From positions 4,092,001 to 4,156,000 of the forward strand of contig NZ_JARXVJ010000001.1 of NCBI RefSeq assembly GCF_029892445.1: a DNA stretch of 64,000 bases, written 5' to 3'. The translations under genes were made by a program, and so were the position numbers. This stretch comes from Chryseobacterium sp. H1D6B (GTDB taxonomy: Bacteria > Bacteroidota > Bacteroidia > Flavobacteriales > Weeksellaceae). Below, in pieces: positions 44,534 through 53,628 of this stretch. Numbering within the stretch: position 1 is the first letter of the stretch; every line of letters starts with the position of its first letter. Below the pieces are notes generated by a model. That model ran no database searches. It was not told the DNA's origin and worked only from the letters and a program-made list of their open reading frames with translations.

Positions 44534-45292
44534 ATGAAAATAATAACTTCTCCTGCTAAATTAATGAATATAGAAAACTCAACAGACCTATTGAGATCTA
44601 CTACTCCGAAATTCATTGAAGAGGCAGCCTTTATACATTCTTATTTAAAACATAAATCTCCAAAATATCTTTCCGAATTGATGGAAATCTCCACCAAACT
44701 GGCAGATGAAAACTGGGAAAGAAATCAAAACTGGAAACCCAATCCGAAACCATCTGAATCTGCTCCTGCTATGTTTGCATTTACAGGTGAGGTTTATAGA
44801 GGACTTGATGCTAAAACATTAGATAAAAATGCAGTAGATTATCTGCAGAAAAACTACAGAATGCTTTCGGGATTATACGGTCTTCTGAAACCGTCTGATA
44901 AAGTAATGCTTTACCGTCTTGAAATGGGCAGGCATTTTGAATTTGACCAATACAAAAATCTATATGCTTTCTGGAGAGAAAAGATCACGGACCAATTGAA
45001 TTCCGAAATGAAAAAAAACGAGATCCTTCTCCATCTGGCAAGCAACGAATATGGAAAAGTGATCGACAGAAAGAAATTAAACCATCCGGTGGTTGATTTT
45101 GATTTTTATGAATTAAAAGAAGGCAAACTGAAGACCATTGTAGTCTACACAAAACACGCAAGAGGTCTCGTAGTAAGGTTCTGCGCCGAAAATAATGCCC
45201 AGACATTAAATGATGTAAAAGCATTCAACTATGAAGGCTACCTGATCGATGAAGAAAAATCTACAGATACTAAACTGGTTTTCACAAGATAA
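44534..45292 (+). CDS. yaaA: Peroxide stress protein YaaA (DUF328)
   Basis: 252 residues, full length. Starts MKIITSPAKLMNIENSTDLL, the canonical ISPAK-like opening of the family, with APAMFAFTGEVYRGLDAKTL (near 75-95), RMLSGLYGLLKPSDKVMLYR (near 110-130) and HARGLVVRFCAENN near the end. In E. coli YaaA lowers intracellular iron and so protects DNA and proteins against peroxide; structurally it is a DNA-binding cantaloupe fold. Starts 3 bp after the CPBP gene and abuts prmC directly. Confidence 0.95.
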   Translation: MKIITSPAKLMNIENSTDLLRSTTPKFIEEAAFIHSYLKHKSPKYLSELMEISTKLADENWERNQNWKPNPKPSESAPAMFAFTGEVYRGLDAKTLDKNAVDYLQKNYRMLSGLYGLLKPSDKVMLYRLEMGRHFEFDQYKNLYAFWREKITDQLNSEMKKNEILLHLASNEYGKVIDRKKLNHPVVDFDFYELKEGKLKTIVVYTKHARGLVVRFCAENNAQTLNDVKAFNYEGYLIDEEKSTDTKLVFTR

Positions 45293-46198
45293 ATGACAAT
45301 TTCAGAATTTAAAAAATATTTCAGTACAGAACTTTCCGATATTTATACAGCATCTGAAAGCTCATTTCTATATTCCATTTTTGTACACAAAATTGTCGGT
45401 TTTGACGCCTTTTATCAAAGAAGATTTGCTGATCAGGAACTCTTAATAAATGATGAAAAACAGCTTCAAAAAGCAGTTTTTGAGCTAAAAGCCAATAAAC
45501 CTTATCAGCATATTCTGGGTGAAACAGAATTCTACGGGATGAAATTCTTCGTGGATGAAAATGTATTGATCCCTAGACCCGAAACAGAAGAACTGCTGGA
45601 AACTGCTATTCTTCAGATCAGACATTATATTGTCATTCACCATGAACTACAGCATCATGAAGAGTCTCAAGATTCTCCTCTGGGAATGATAAACAGAAAA
45701 TTGAAAATCCTTGATATTGGAACCGGAAGCGGAGTGATTCCTCTTGTACTCAAAAAATATTTCCCGGAAGCAGAGGTACATTCAATCGATTTTTCGGAAA
45801 AAGCACTTCAGACTGCGAAAAAGAACGCTGCTTTTCATCAGCTTGAGGTTAACTTTATTCATACAGATTATCTCAATACTGCTCTGAATGAGAATTTTGA
45901 TATAATCATTTCAAATCCGCCGTACATAGGGATAGATGAAGAACACGAAATCGCTGATTCTGTAAAAGAATTTGAACCCAAAATGGCACTGTTCTCCCCC
46001 ACTTCTGATGCATTGATCTTTTACAGGAAAATTGCAGAAGACTCAAAAAATCATTTGAAACAAGACGGGCTTTTATTTTTAGAAATCAATCAAAAACTCG
46101 GTCCGGAAACATTAGATTTATACACCCATTTATTCTCAAAAGCAGAACTTGTAAAAGATTTATCAGGGAATGACCGTTTTATTATTGGAAAGAAATAA
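45293..46198 (+). CDS. prmC: Peptide chain release factor N5-glutamine methyltransferase
   Basis: 301 residues. It methylates the Gln of the GGQ motif in release factors RF1 and RF2 with S-adenosylmethionine. The N-terminal helical domain (about 1-85, with ANKPYQHILGETEFYGMKFF) is followed by RPETEELLE, SAM-binding LDIGTGSGVIPLVLKKYFPE (near 141-160) and the catalytic IISNPPYIGIDEEHEI (NPPY, near 205). A small insertion rich in His/Gln (VIHHELQHHEESQDSP, about 118-133) is not typical and may be a lineage trait. The stop of yaaA and this ATG are adjacent (0 bp). Confidence 0.96.
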   Translation: MTISEFKKYFSTELSDIYTASESSFLYSIFVHKIVGFDAFYQRRFADQELLINDEKQLQKAVFELKANKPYQHILGETEFYGMKFFVDENVLIPRPETEELLETAILQIRHYIVIHHELQHHEESQDSPLGMINRKLKILDIGTGSGVIPLVLKKYFPEAEVHSIDFSEKALQTAKKNAAFHQLEVNFIHTDYLNTALNENFDIIISNPPYIGIDEEHEIADSVKEFEPKMALFSPTSDALIFYRKIAEDSKNHLKQDGLLFLEINQKLGPETLDLYTHLFSKAELVKDLSGNDRFIIGKK

Positions 46199-46259
46199 AT
46201 GATCGTATTTTTAATTCTCATTAACTCAATCATTTCTGTTAATTACATGAATTAAAATT

Positions 46260-47285
46260 ATGCAAATTTCTACAGTCAAAGTTGTAATCTGCTTTCAGTT
46301 TATATTTTGTTTAATTCTTTATTCCTGTGCAAAAAAACCTGAAGAAATAATAAAAGAATATTACAAAACAGGAAAATTCAACGGTACAGTACTGATCATG
46401 AAAAATAACCGCATTATTTATGATGAAGCACTGGGTTTTAGTAATTTTCAGACTCAGGAAGAACTTACTATAACTACTCCTTTTTATATTGCGTCTTTAA
46501 GCAAGCCTTTTACTGCGGCAGGTATTATTATATTACAGCAGAAAGGATTATTGGCCTATGATGATAAAGCTTCAAAGTATCTTCCGGAACTTCCCGATTA
46601 CGCAGGAAACATCACCATAAAACAGCTGCTAAACCATACTTCAGGAATTCCTGATTATGAATCTGTTCTAATGGGAAAAAAAGGACTTACCAATCAGGAT
46701 ATACTCTACTGGCTCCAGCATCAGAAAAAACTAAAGTTCTCACCTGGAGACCGGTTTGAATACAGTAACAGCGGTTATATCATCTTATCTTTAATAATAG
46801 AAAAGGTTTCAGGAAAATCATACAGCCAGTTTATCAATGAAAATATTTTTATCCCTTTAAACATGGCGCATACAAAAGTGTGTGATGAAAGCAGACCGTT
46901 TATAGAAAACAAAGCTGTAGGCTTCAATGAGCATAAACAGTTAGATGATTATTCAATACTGACCACTGGAGACGGCGGTATTTATTCTACGGCAGAAGAT
47001 CTGTATAAATTTGATCGGGCATTAAGGAGCTTTTCAATCATTAACAGAGAAAATGAAGTATTACTATATACTCCTCCCACATTAGCTGATGGACAGCAGT
47101 CAGTTTATGGATTTGGATGGTTTATTGATGGAAAAACAGCGAGCCACACAGGAGGTTTAAATGGGTTTAGAGCTCTTTTCTGGAGAGATCTCCAGAACAA
47201 TACAACCATTATTGCTCTTACCAATCAAGGGAATGCGTTTCCTTTAAATAATTTTCTCAACGATATTAAGAAATCTTTAAAATAA
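46260..47285 (+). CDS. Serine hydrolase, beta-lactamase/PBP4*-like (lipoprotein-type N-terminus)
   Basis: 341 residues. A hydrophobic start ending LILYSCAKK gives a lipobox-like LYSC, so it is probably a lipoprotein. SxxK in IASLSKPFTAAGI (near residue 79), Y-x-N in RFEYSNSGYIILSLIIEKVS (near 170) and a C-terminal HTGG (SHTGGLNGFRA, near 300) complete the class C beta-lactamase-like triad. These hydrolases range from DD-peptidases to esterases; substrate unknown. Same strand as prmC after 61 bp; DUF4180 follows after 7 bp. Confidence 0.9.
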   Translation: MQISTVKVVICFQFIFCLILYSCAKKPEEIIKEYYKTGKFNGTVLIMKNNRIIYDEALGFSNFQTQEELTITTPFYIASLSKPFTAAGIIILQQKGLLAYDDKASKYLPELPDYAGNITIKQLLNHTSGIPDYESVLMGKKGLTNQDILYWLQHQKKLKFSPGDRFEYSNSGYIILSLIIEKVSGKSYSQFINENIFIPLNMAHTKVCDESRPFIENKAVGFNEHKQLDDYSILTTGDGGIYSTAEDLYKFDRALRSFSIINRENEVLLYTPPTLADGQQSVYGFGWFIDGKTASHTGGLNGFRALFWRDLQNNTTIIALTNQGNAFPLNNFLNDIKKSLK

Positions 47286-47292
47286 AGATAAT

Positions 47293-47652
47293 ATGCAGCT
47301 AAAATCTCATACTATAAACAACACAAAAATAGCGGAAATAGTTTCTGATGAAATCATCATAGAATCTGCCCAAGACGGACTAGATCTTTTAGGAGACATG
47401 TACTATCAGGGTTTCGACAGTATCATCATCTATGAAAAGAATATTATACCGGATTTTTTCGATCTTAAAACAAAAATAGCAGGTGATATTCTTCAGAAAT
47501 TTTCTAATTACAGAGTCCGTTTAGCCATTATAGGAGATTTCACGCAGTATCAGAGTAAGAGTATTAAAGATTTTATTTTTGAGAGTAATAATTCAAGACA
47601 CGTTAATTTTTTAAAAACTGTGCACGAAGCTTTAGAAAGCCTTTCAAATTGA
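47293..47652 (+). CDS. DUF4180 domain protein
   Basis: 119 residues, one domain: LDLLGDMYYQGFDSIIIYEK (near 30-50), IIPDFFDLKTKIAGDILQKF, YRVRLAIIGDFTQYQSKSIK (near 78-98) and ending FIFESNNSRHVNFLKTVHEA. Such short alpha/beta proteins (SpoIIAA/STAS-like in appearance) are often found beside hydrolases or regulators; activity unknown. Starts 7 bp after the serine hydrolase, so translationally linked. Terminator follows. Confidence 0.85.
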   Translation: MQLKSHTINNTKIAEIVSDEIIIESAQDGLDLLGDMYYQGFDSIIIYEKNIIPDFFDLKTKIAGDILQKFSNYRVRLAIIGDFTQYQSKSIKDFIFESNNSRHVNFLKTVHEALESLSN

Positions 47653-47655
47653 TAT

Positions 47656-47689
47656 AAAAAAACCGGTTATTAATTTAACCGTTTTTTTT
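47656..47689. terminator. Terminator after the DUF4180 gene
   Basis: Stem CGGTTA/TAACCG flanked by A- and T-runs, with T8 tail. Confidence 0.75.
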
Positions 47690-47877
47690 GCCTTTTATTT
47701 TTATAATATATTTTTTATAATTAATCACCTCATTTATTAGATTATTTTTATACCGGCACCATACGGCGATCGTTTAATTCAAGTTTATAGAATTAATATA
47801 TACTCAACATAAATTAAAAATCGATTTTAATTTACCCATAAAAACACATTAAATCAATAAATTTCACAACAAAATCA

Positions 47878-47919
47878 TTTGTATTAAATATTTATATATA
47901 TTTGTGTGCAATCGATTGC
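47878..47919 (+). promoter_or_regulatory. Pectate lyase promoter with 12-bp palindrome
   Basis: TTTG (47878-47881), 15-bp spacer (short), -7 TATATTTG (47897-47904), then GCAATCGATTGC (47908-47919), a perfect palindrome at the likely transcription start. A central CG palindrome is common in LacI-family operators; which regulator acts here is unknown. Lies 43 bp before the ATG. Confidence 0.5.
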
Positions 47920-47962
47920 TTTTTACAAAATCAATTTTAAAACTAAACTAAATTTATTAATC

Positions 47963-50464
47963 ATGAAAAAACTATTCATTTATTTTGTGCTTATTTTCAG
48001 CTTCACCGGGCTGAAGGCGCAAAACGTTATCATCACCCAAGCCACAGGCTGGCTTGAATCTGCTTATGTAAAATGGACTCCCGTTAGCACCGCTGACAGC
48101 TATAGGGTGTATTATACCGGAGGCGGTTTCACCAATAAAATTATCGATACCCAACTGATAAGAAGTTACGGCTCTTATTACCGAGCAGATATTTTAGGAC
48201 TGAGTGCCGGAAATTACACCATCAAAGTAGTTCCTGTTACCGGAAATATTGAAGGTACAGCTGCTGTTTCAGGTTCAGTAACGGTTCTTCCTCATGACAG
48301 AACAGGCTTTGCCCACAGTAACAATAGAATTCCGGGCGCTTACAATCTTGACGGAACATTAAAAGCCAATGCTGTTGTTCTGTACATCACCCAAGACACA
48401 AAGAATACGGTTTCATTGAATGTAACCGGAGCTAATGCTAATCCATGTGTAGGTTTACAGACTATTCTGGACGGATTTAAGAAGGGAAATGATACCCGCC
48501 CGCTGGCTGTAAGGCTGATTGGAAATATTACCGATCCCAATTATCTGCTGAATGGTGATGCAGTAATTGAAAATAAAAACAATGCGGCGAGTTCTATTAC
48601 TTTTGAAGGTGTAGGCTCGGATGCTGTAGTGAACGGTTGGGGTGTGAGAATTAAAACTGCTACGAATATTGAAGTCCGCAACCTAGGTTTTATGCTTACG
48701 GATGCTTCTGAGGGTGACAATCTAAGCCTGCAGCAGGACAACAGCTATATCTGGGCACACAACTGTGATCTCTTTTATGGAGCTCCGGGCTCAGATGCAG
48801 ACCAGGCAAAAGGCGACGGCGCATTAGATGCAAAAAAATCCACTTATGTCACATTTTCATACAATCATTTCTGGGACAACGGAAAGAGTTCTCTTCTAGG
48901 GCTGAGCGAAAACACTACATCCGGATTATATATAACCTATCATCATAACTGGTTTGATCATTCTGATTCCAGACATCCTCGTATACGCTACTACTCTGCT
49001 CATGTCTATAATAATTATTACGACGGAAACTCTAAATACGGAGTCGGCTCTACGATGGGTTCTTCGGTTTTTGTAGAAGGCAACTACTTTAGAAACTGCA
49101 AATATCCAATACTGATCTCCAAACAGGGCACTGACATTGCAGGGGGATCTGCCGGGACTTTTTCGGGGGAAAACGGCGGGCTGGTAAAAGCCTACAATAA
49201 CTACATGATTAACCAGACCGCTTTTGTTATTTATAATGCATCCACCAACCCGAACCAGTTTGATGCGTATGCCGCTTCAACGAGAAACGAAACATTGAGC
49301 AGCAGTATTAAAGCTTTGCTGGGAGCAGGCACCTATAATAATTTTGATACTGATCCTTCTCTATACATCAATTCTTTGGTGCCGGATTCTCCTGCAGCAG
49401 CAAAAGATAAAGTAATGCAGTATTCGGGAAGAGTTTCTGGAGGAGATATCAGCTGGACATTCAACAATGCAGTGGATGATACTTCTTCTGCAGTGAATAC
49501 CGGACTTTTGGCTCTGCTGCAAAACTATACTTCTTCTTTGGTTTTTGTACAGGGAATTTCTTCAGCTCCGGCAAGCTCTCAGGCCTTAAACATTCCTTCC
49601 AACAATGACCAGACCGTAACTACAGGAAATGCAATCACTCCTATGATATTCACCTGGAGCGGAACAGCCACAGACGCTGTTATTACTGGACTTCCGGCTT
49701 CCGGAATAAGCTTCGTGAAAAATACTGCGGCAAAAACAATTACCATATCCGGAACACCGACGGCTGATGTAGATTTTACTGTAACCACCACAGGCACCTC
49801 CGGTACAGCAGTATCAGGAACAGGAAGTATTTCAGTAACCAGCAGTACAATACCGCAGGGCAATGAAATCCACAACTTTACGGCTTCGGGCTTGAGCAGC
49901 TCATTCTATACTTTCACTTCCGGAAACCTTAACTCTACAGACGGTACCGCTTCGTACGACGGAATAAGTTTAACAAAACGTTTAAAAATAGAGTCTGCAA
50001 CAGCAATAAGTTATACAACTCCTCAGACTTCTACGCTTACATTAGTTTTTGATCCATCATTCAACGGTACAATAAAGCTTGACGGCACTTCTTATACTGC
50101 TTCATCGGGGGTAGTGGTCATTCCAAACGCTGCATCAGGAACACATACTATTACGAAAGGAAGTGTGGCTAATTTATATTATATCAAGACAGAATATGCT
50201 TCGTCAGCAGTTTTGGCTGTCCGCGAAAATAATACAGAAAAAGTAATTCTGTACCCAAATCCGGTTGAAAAAACGCTTACTATTTCTCTTTCAGATAAAA
50301 GTACGGCAGAACAGGTTACGCTAACTAATAATTCCGGACAGACCGTAAAAACCATCAAAGGAAATGTCAGTTCAATTGACATGAGCAGTTTTAAAAGCGG
50401 TATTTATTTTTTACAGATTAAAACCAACAAAGGGGTCATCAACCAAAAAGTGATCAAAAAATAA
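47963..50464 (+). CDS. Secreted pectate lyase (PL1 family) with T9SS type-A sorting domain
   Basis: 833 residues from the ATG at 47963 (MKKLFIYFVLIFSFTGLKAQ, clean signal peptide; the longer frame adds an unlikely leader). An FN3-like strand domain (about 20-110) precedes the parallel beta-helix lyase: ADQAKGDGALDAKKSTYVTF (near 282-300), YITYHHNWFDHSDSRHPRIR (near 328-350, active-site Arg in the RHPRIR stretch) and AHVYNNYYDGNSKYGVGSTM. It cleaves de-esterified pectin by beta-elimination. Later parts hold an Ig-like module (about 550-640), a second beta domain and a C-terminal type-A sorting domain (VILYPNPVEKTLTISLSDKS, GIYFLQIKTNKGVINQKVIK). A terminator follows. Confidence 0.94.
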   Translation: MKKLFIYFVLIFSFTGLKAQNVIITQATGWLESAYVKWTPVSTADSYRVYYTGGGFTNKIIDTQLIRSYGSYYRADILGLSAGNYTIKVVPVTGNIEGTAAVSGSVTVLPHDRTGFAHSNNRIPGAYNLDGTLKANAVVLYITQDTKNTVSLNVTGANANPCVGLQTILDGFKKGNDTRPLAVRLIGNITDPNYLLNGDAVIENKNNAASSITFEGVGSDAVVNGWGVRIKTATNIEVRNLGFMLTDASEGDNLSLQQDNSYIWAHNCDLFYGAPGSDADQAKGDGALDAKKSTYVTFSYNHFWDNGKSSLLGLSENTTSGLYITYHHNWFDHSDSRHPRIRYYSAHVYNNYYDGNSKYGVGSTMGSSVFVEGNYFRNCKYPILISKQGTDIAGGSAGTFSGENGGLVKAYNNYMINQTAFVIYNASTNPNQFDAYAASTRNETLSSSIKALLGAGTYNNFDTDPSLYINSLVPDSPAAAKDKVMQYSGRVSGGDISWTFNNAVDDTSSAVNTGLLALLQNYTSSLVFVQGISSAPASSQALNIPSNNDQTVTTGNAITPMIFTWSGTATDAVITGLPASGISFVKNTAAKTITISGTPTADVDFTVTTTGTSGTAVSGTGSISVTSSTIPQGNEIHNFTASGLSSSFYTFTSGNLNSTDGTASYDGISLTKRLKIESATAISYTTPQTSTLTLVFDPSFNGTIKLDGTSYTASSGVVVIPNAASGTHTITKGSVANLYYIKTEYASSAVLAVRENNTEKVILYPNPVEKTLTISLSDKSTAEQVTLTNNSGQTVKTIKGNVSSIDMSSFKSGIYFLQIKTNKGVINQKVIKK

Positions 50465-50497
50465 TCTGGCCTATAAAATTCATCATTTTAATAATAT

Positions 50498-50531
50498 AAA
50501 CCGTCTCAGTAAGATCTGAGACGGTTTTTAA
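50498..50531. terminator. Bidirectional terminator between pectate lyase and SDR pair
   Basis: 12-bp stem AAACCGTCTCAG/CTGAGACGGTTT with T tail; both convergent operons may use it. Confidence 0.88.
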
Positions 50532-50578
50532 GATTGAAAACCACATCCATCTTAAGTATGGATAATCACCCATAATTT

Positions 50579-51550
50579 TTAAATTTTCTTGTTCTGTTCA
50601 AAATATTCCACGGCATCTTTAACGGCATTTCCCACAGGCTGATAAATAAGCCCTAAGTCTTCCACTGACTTTTGACTTGAATAAAAATTATCAATTCGGA
50701 GGGCTTTCATATTCGCAGAGCTTAGATTAGTTTTGATATTGCATAATCGCAAAAAGTCACCTGCAAAACCGAGTGAAATCAATATAAAATCAGGAATTGG
50801 AATCATTACCGGATCCTGGTTTGTCACTTGATTAAGGATTTTGAAAAAGGTTTTATATTTTAAATTTTCACTGGCCAAAATATATTTTTCGCCATTCTTT
50901 CCTTTTTTCATCCCTTGTAAAATTCCATCTGCGGCATCTGCTGCGTGGACGAAGTTTTTCCCTCCTTTTGGGTAGAAAACGACTGTCTTCTTCCATCCCC
51001 AAAAGATAATTTTTCCAGAGCTGGGCTTCTGATCGTAGGCTCCAATCATAAAAGTTGGATTAAATATGATAACTTCTGTCATATTGTTATGCCGCAAAAG
51101 ATAGTTTTCCGCTTCTAATTTACTTTTAGCATAAAGCGATTCGGTAAAAGGAAACTTTTGCTTTCTACCTTCATTTCCAGGATTCCCTACACTTCCAAAT
51201 CCCAATGTATTCGCCGTACTTACAAACAAAAATTTTTCAACTTCAGCCGTTACAGCATGCGAAAACAAATGAATCACCGCTTCATAATTTATCTTTTTAT
51301 ACCTTTCATACGAAACGAGATTCTGGCTGGTTTCTGCAGCAATATGAATAAAATAATGGACGCCCTGCACATATTCTGTAATGTCTGTAAATAAATCACC
51401 TTCAATCAGTCTGAGGTTTTCATTTTCTTTACCATTATAGCTGCTTTTCTTGCGCACCAGAGCAATAACAAAATAATCATCTTTTAATAATTTAATTACA
51501 ACATTAGTTCCCAGAAGACCTGTAATTCCGGTCACAAAAACTTTTTTCAT
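50579..51550 (-). CDS. NAD(P)-dependent epimerase/dehydratase (extended SDR)
   Basis: 323 residues. Rossmann start KVFVTGITGLLGTNVVIKLL (GxxGxxG), a dehydrogenase serine region VSTANTLGFGSVGN, and the catalytic Y-x3-K in LYAKSKLEAENYLL (near 140). C-terminal half with FVHAADAADGILQGMKKGKN. Likely an NADPH-dependent reductase of a dihydroflavonol-4-reductase-like type; substrate unknown. Its start overlaps the end of the next SDR gene by 4 bp (ATGA), so the two are translationally coupled. Confidence 0.9.
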   Translation of the reverse strand: MKKVFVTGITGLLGTNVVIKLLKDDYFVIALVRKKSSYNGKENENLRLIEGDLFTDITEYVQGVHYFIHIAAETSQNLVSYERYKKINYEAVIHLFSHAVTAEVEKFLFVSTANTLGFGSVGNPGNEGRKQKFPFTESLYAKSKLEAENYLLRHNNMTEVIIFNPTFMIGAYDQKPSSGKIIFWGWKKTVVFYPKGGKNFVHAADAADGILQGMKKGKNGEKYILASENLKYKTFFKILNQVTNQDPVMIPIPDFILISLGFAGDFLRLCNIKTNLSSANMKALRIDNFYSSQKSVEDLGLIYQPVGNAVKDAVEYFEQNKKI

Positions 51551-52332
51551 ACTTCTATTTCTTTTTTAATGGCCGCCGTCATTAAAGGCAGTCTGATCCA
51601 GATCGGCAGCATCTTCATAATCATCCAGCTTACAGGATTTACCATAATCACAGAATCTCTTTTAAAGAGCTGTATGATACAATATCTGGCCACTTTGTTG
51701 GGATCTAAAAGGGTCAGTTTTCCTAAAAAACCTTGTTTCTCAATTCTTTTGCAGACATCCAGATTGGTCTTCATGGCTCCGGGATTTACAACACTTACAA
51801 AAACATTAGTATTCTTCAGCTCTTCATAAAGTCCTCTTGAAAAGGAATGGATAAAACTTTTTGATGCCGGATACACTGTTTTGAAGCCTATCGGAGAAAA
51901 TGCGGCCATACTGGACACATTTAAGATATATGCTTTTGGCTGCCTTAATAAATTAGGAAGCAGCTGATGGGTAATCAGTGAAGTGGCTGTAACATTCACC
52001 TGAAGGATTGTATTGATATATTCCGGTGTCGCTTCTACAAATTTCCTTGTTCCGCCCAGCCCGGCATTATTAATTAAAATATAGATATCGAATGATGTGT
52101 TGAGCCATTCTGTAAGCCTGAATACATTTTCAGTTATGGAAAGATCTACTTCATAATAATCGGTTTTTATATGGTAGGTTTCAGCAAGTCTCTGGCTTAG
52201 TTCTTTTAAATGCTGGCCGGGAAGACTTATCAAAATAACGTTAATATTCTTTGCGGCCAGATTTTCCGCAAATGCTTTCCCCAGCCCCTGGCTTGCTCCT
52301 GTAACCACTGCGTATGATTCTTTTATATTCAT
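51547..52332 (-). CDS. Classical short-chain dehydrogenase/reductase
   Basis: 261 residues. Cofactor motif AVVTGASQGLGKAFAENLAA, NNAGLGG (near 88), catalytic Ser in YILNVSSMAAFSPI (near 138) and Y-x3-K in TVYPASKSFIHSFSRGLYEE (near 152). The C-terminal helix is hydrophobic (VNPVSWMIMKMLPIWIRLPL), perhaps membrane-associated, as in fatty acyl or ketoacyl reductases of lipid metabolism (inference). First gene of the two-gene operon; promoter region at 52350-52370. Confidence 0.92.
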   Translation of the reverse strand: MNIKESYAVVTGASQGLGKAFAENLAAKNINVILISLPGQHLKELSQRLAETYHIKTDYYEVDLSITENVFRLTEWLNTSFDIYILINNAGLGGTRKFVEATPEYINTILQVNVTATSLITHQLLPNLLRQPKAYILNVSSMAAFSPIGFKTVYPASKSFIHSFSRGLYEELKNTNVFVSVVNPGAMKTNLDVCKRIEKQGFLGKLTLLDPNKVARYCIIQLFKRDSVIMVNPVSWMIMKMLPIWIRLPLMTAAIKKEIEV

Positions 52333-52349
52333 AAGAAAAACTTATACGG

Positions 52350-52370
52350 CAAAAGTATCCTGCGCAGGAT
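52350..52370 (-). promoter_or_regulatory. Putative SDR-operon promoter with perfect 14-bp palindrome
   Basis: Minus-strand -7 box TACTTTTG (52350-52357) and palindrome ATCCTGCGCAGGAT (52357-52370), which is GC-rich for this genome and lies between -7 and -33. A bound protein would occlude polymerase, so a repressor site is plausible. Confidence 0.5.
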
Positions 52371-52476
52371 GTTTTTATGTTCCAAATTATAGGAGTGAAC
52401 CGATTTTTACAAAATAAAAAAGCGAAACAACAATCAATTGATTATCATTTAATTATCAATATTAAAAAGTAAAAAC

Positions 52477-53589
52477 TTATAAACTGGAACTTGTTTTTTT
52501 AAATTCAGAAGGGGTCTGATCAGTTAATTTTTTGAAAGTATTATTGAAAGAGGTCTTTGAATTGAATCCAGATTCATAAGCAATCCCTAAAATAGAAAGT
52601 TTGTTATTTTTATCATTTTTCAAAAGAATCTTAGCATATTCTATTCTGTATTCATTCACATACTGGAAGAAGTTTTTGTTAAATCCTTTATTAATTACAT
52701 ATGATAAATGATGCGTAGAAATGGAAAGAAGCTCGGAAAGTCTGATCAGATTAAGCTCACTGTCCAGATAAGGTTTTTCAGACTGCATCACAGCTTCAAT
52801 GTTGTGTTTAATTTTAAGAAAATCTTCATCCGAAATTAATTTCTTTTTTACAGCTTCAGCTTCTGTTTCACTGCTTATCGAAATTAATTCTTCCTGTACT
52901 TTTTTGCCTGCAGGATAAATTTCTTTCTGTCTTAAACAATAGCAGGCTACAAAATAAACAACCAATAAAAAGATAATATTTATAAAAAAATTCAGAGACG
53001 TAGAATCATAAAAGAGATTGTAAATGATATATCCGATATTCATCACAAAAATAACCAGAATAATATATTCCAGCCAGTTCAGATTAATCTCTTCTGTGTT
53101 TGAGGAGAACATCTGTATTCTTCTCTGATGTTTTCTGATTGTAAAATAAGAAAGACCGGTATAGAATAAGGCCTGAACTAAAATAAGTCCGATAAAGATA
53201 AGTGCAGAAATCCCAGCATTAATAATTCCAAAATAACGAAATAACAGGTTGACTAAAAAAATAACAGGCAGAACAGCATATTTTACATCCGAAAGTTTGA
53301 ACTTAAAGGCCGGATTCGTGAAAAATAAAACACTGAAATAAAATACGATAGGTGTTAAGAATTGAATAACCTGAACAAAAATGAGCGGATGAATCTCCAC
53401 ATTTGAACCTTTGACCAATGAAAAGACTTCATCAAGCCAGAAAGTAGACCATAAAAACAAAAATACACCAAAAAATGCATTTGCTTTTTTATTTACCTTT
53501 AATGGATTAGTCAGTTCCAATAAAGAAAGCAGAACCAATGAACCATAGATAAGTATAACTAGAAAATTATTTAACTCTGATGTGTTCAT
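52477..53589 (-). CDS. Membrane-anchored AraC-family transcriptional regulator
   Basis: 370 residues. The N-terminal about 225 residues form seven membrane helices (first IYGSLVLLSLLELTNP, last FLLVVYFVACYCL). A linker (about 225-260) leads to a cytoplasmic AraC-type DNA-binding domain: LIRLSELLSISTHHLSYVIN (first HTH) and LSILGIAYESGFNSKTSFNN, ending FKKLTDQTPSEFKKTS (second HTH, consensus PxxFR-like). Membrane sensing coupled to direct transcription control is typical of such one-component regulators. Targets unknown; the SDR pair lies 144 bp downstream. Confidence 0.92.
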   Translation of the reverse strand: MNTSELNNFLVILIYGSLVLLSLLELTNPLKVNKKANAFFGVFLFLWSTFWLDEVFSLVKGSNVEIHPLIFVQVIQFLTPIVFYFSVLFFTNPAFKFKLSDVKYAVLPVIFLVNLLFRYFGIINAGISALIFIGLILVQALFYTGLSYFTIRKHQRRIQMFSSNTEEINLNWLEYIILVIFVMNIGYIIYNLFYDSTSLNFFINIIFLLVVYFVACYCLRQKEIYPAGKKVQEELISISSETEAEAVKKKLISDEDFLKIKHNIEAVMQSEKPYLDSELNLIRLSELLSISTHHLSYVINKGFNKNFFQYVNEYRIEYAKILLKNDKNNKLSILGIAYESGFNSKTSFNNTFKKLTDQTPSEFKKTSSSL

Positions 53590-53628
53590 TGGTTCTGCTT
53601 TTTAAATTATTTCATTGAGAAATAGGCT

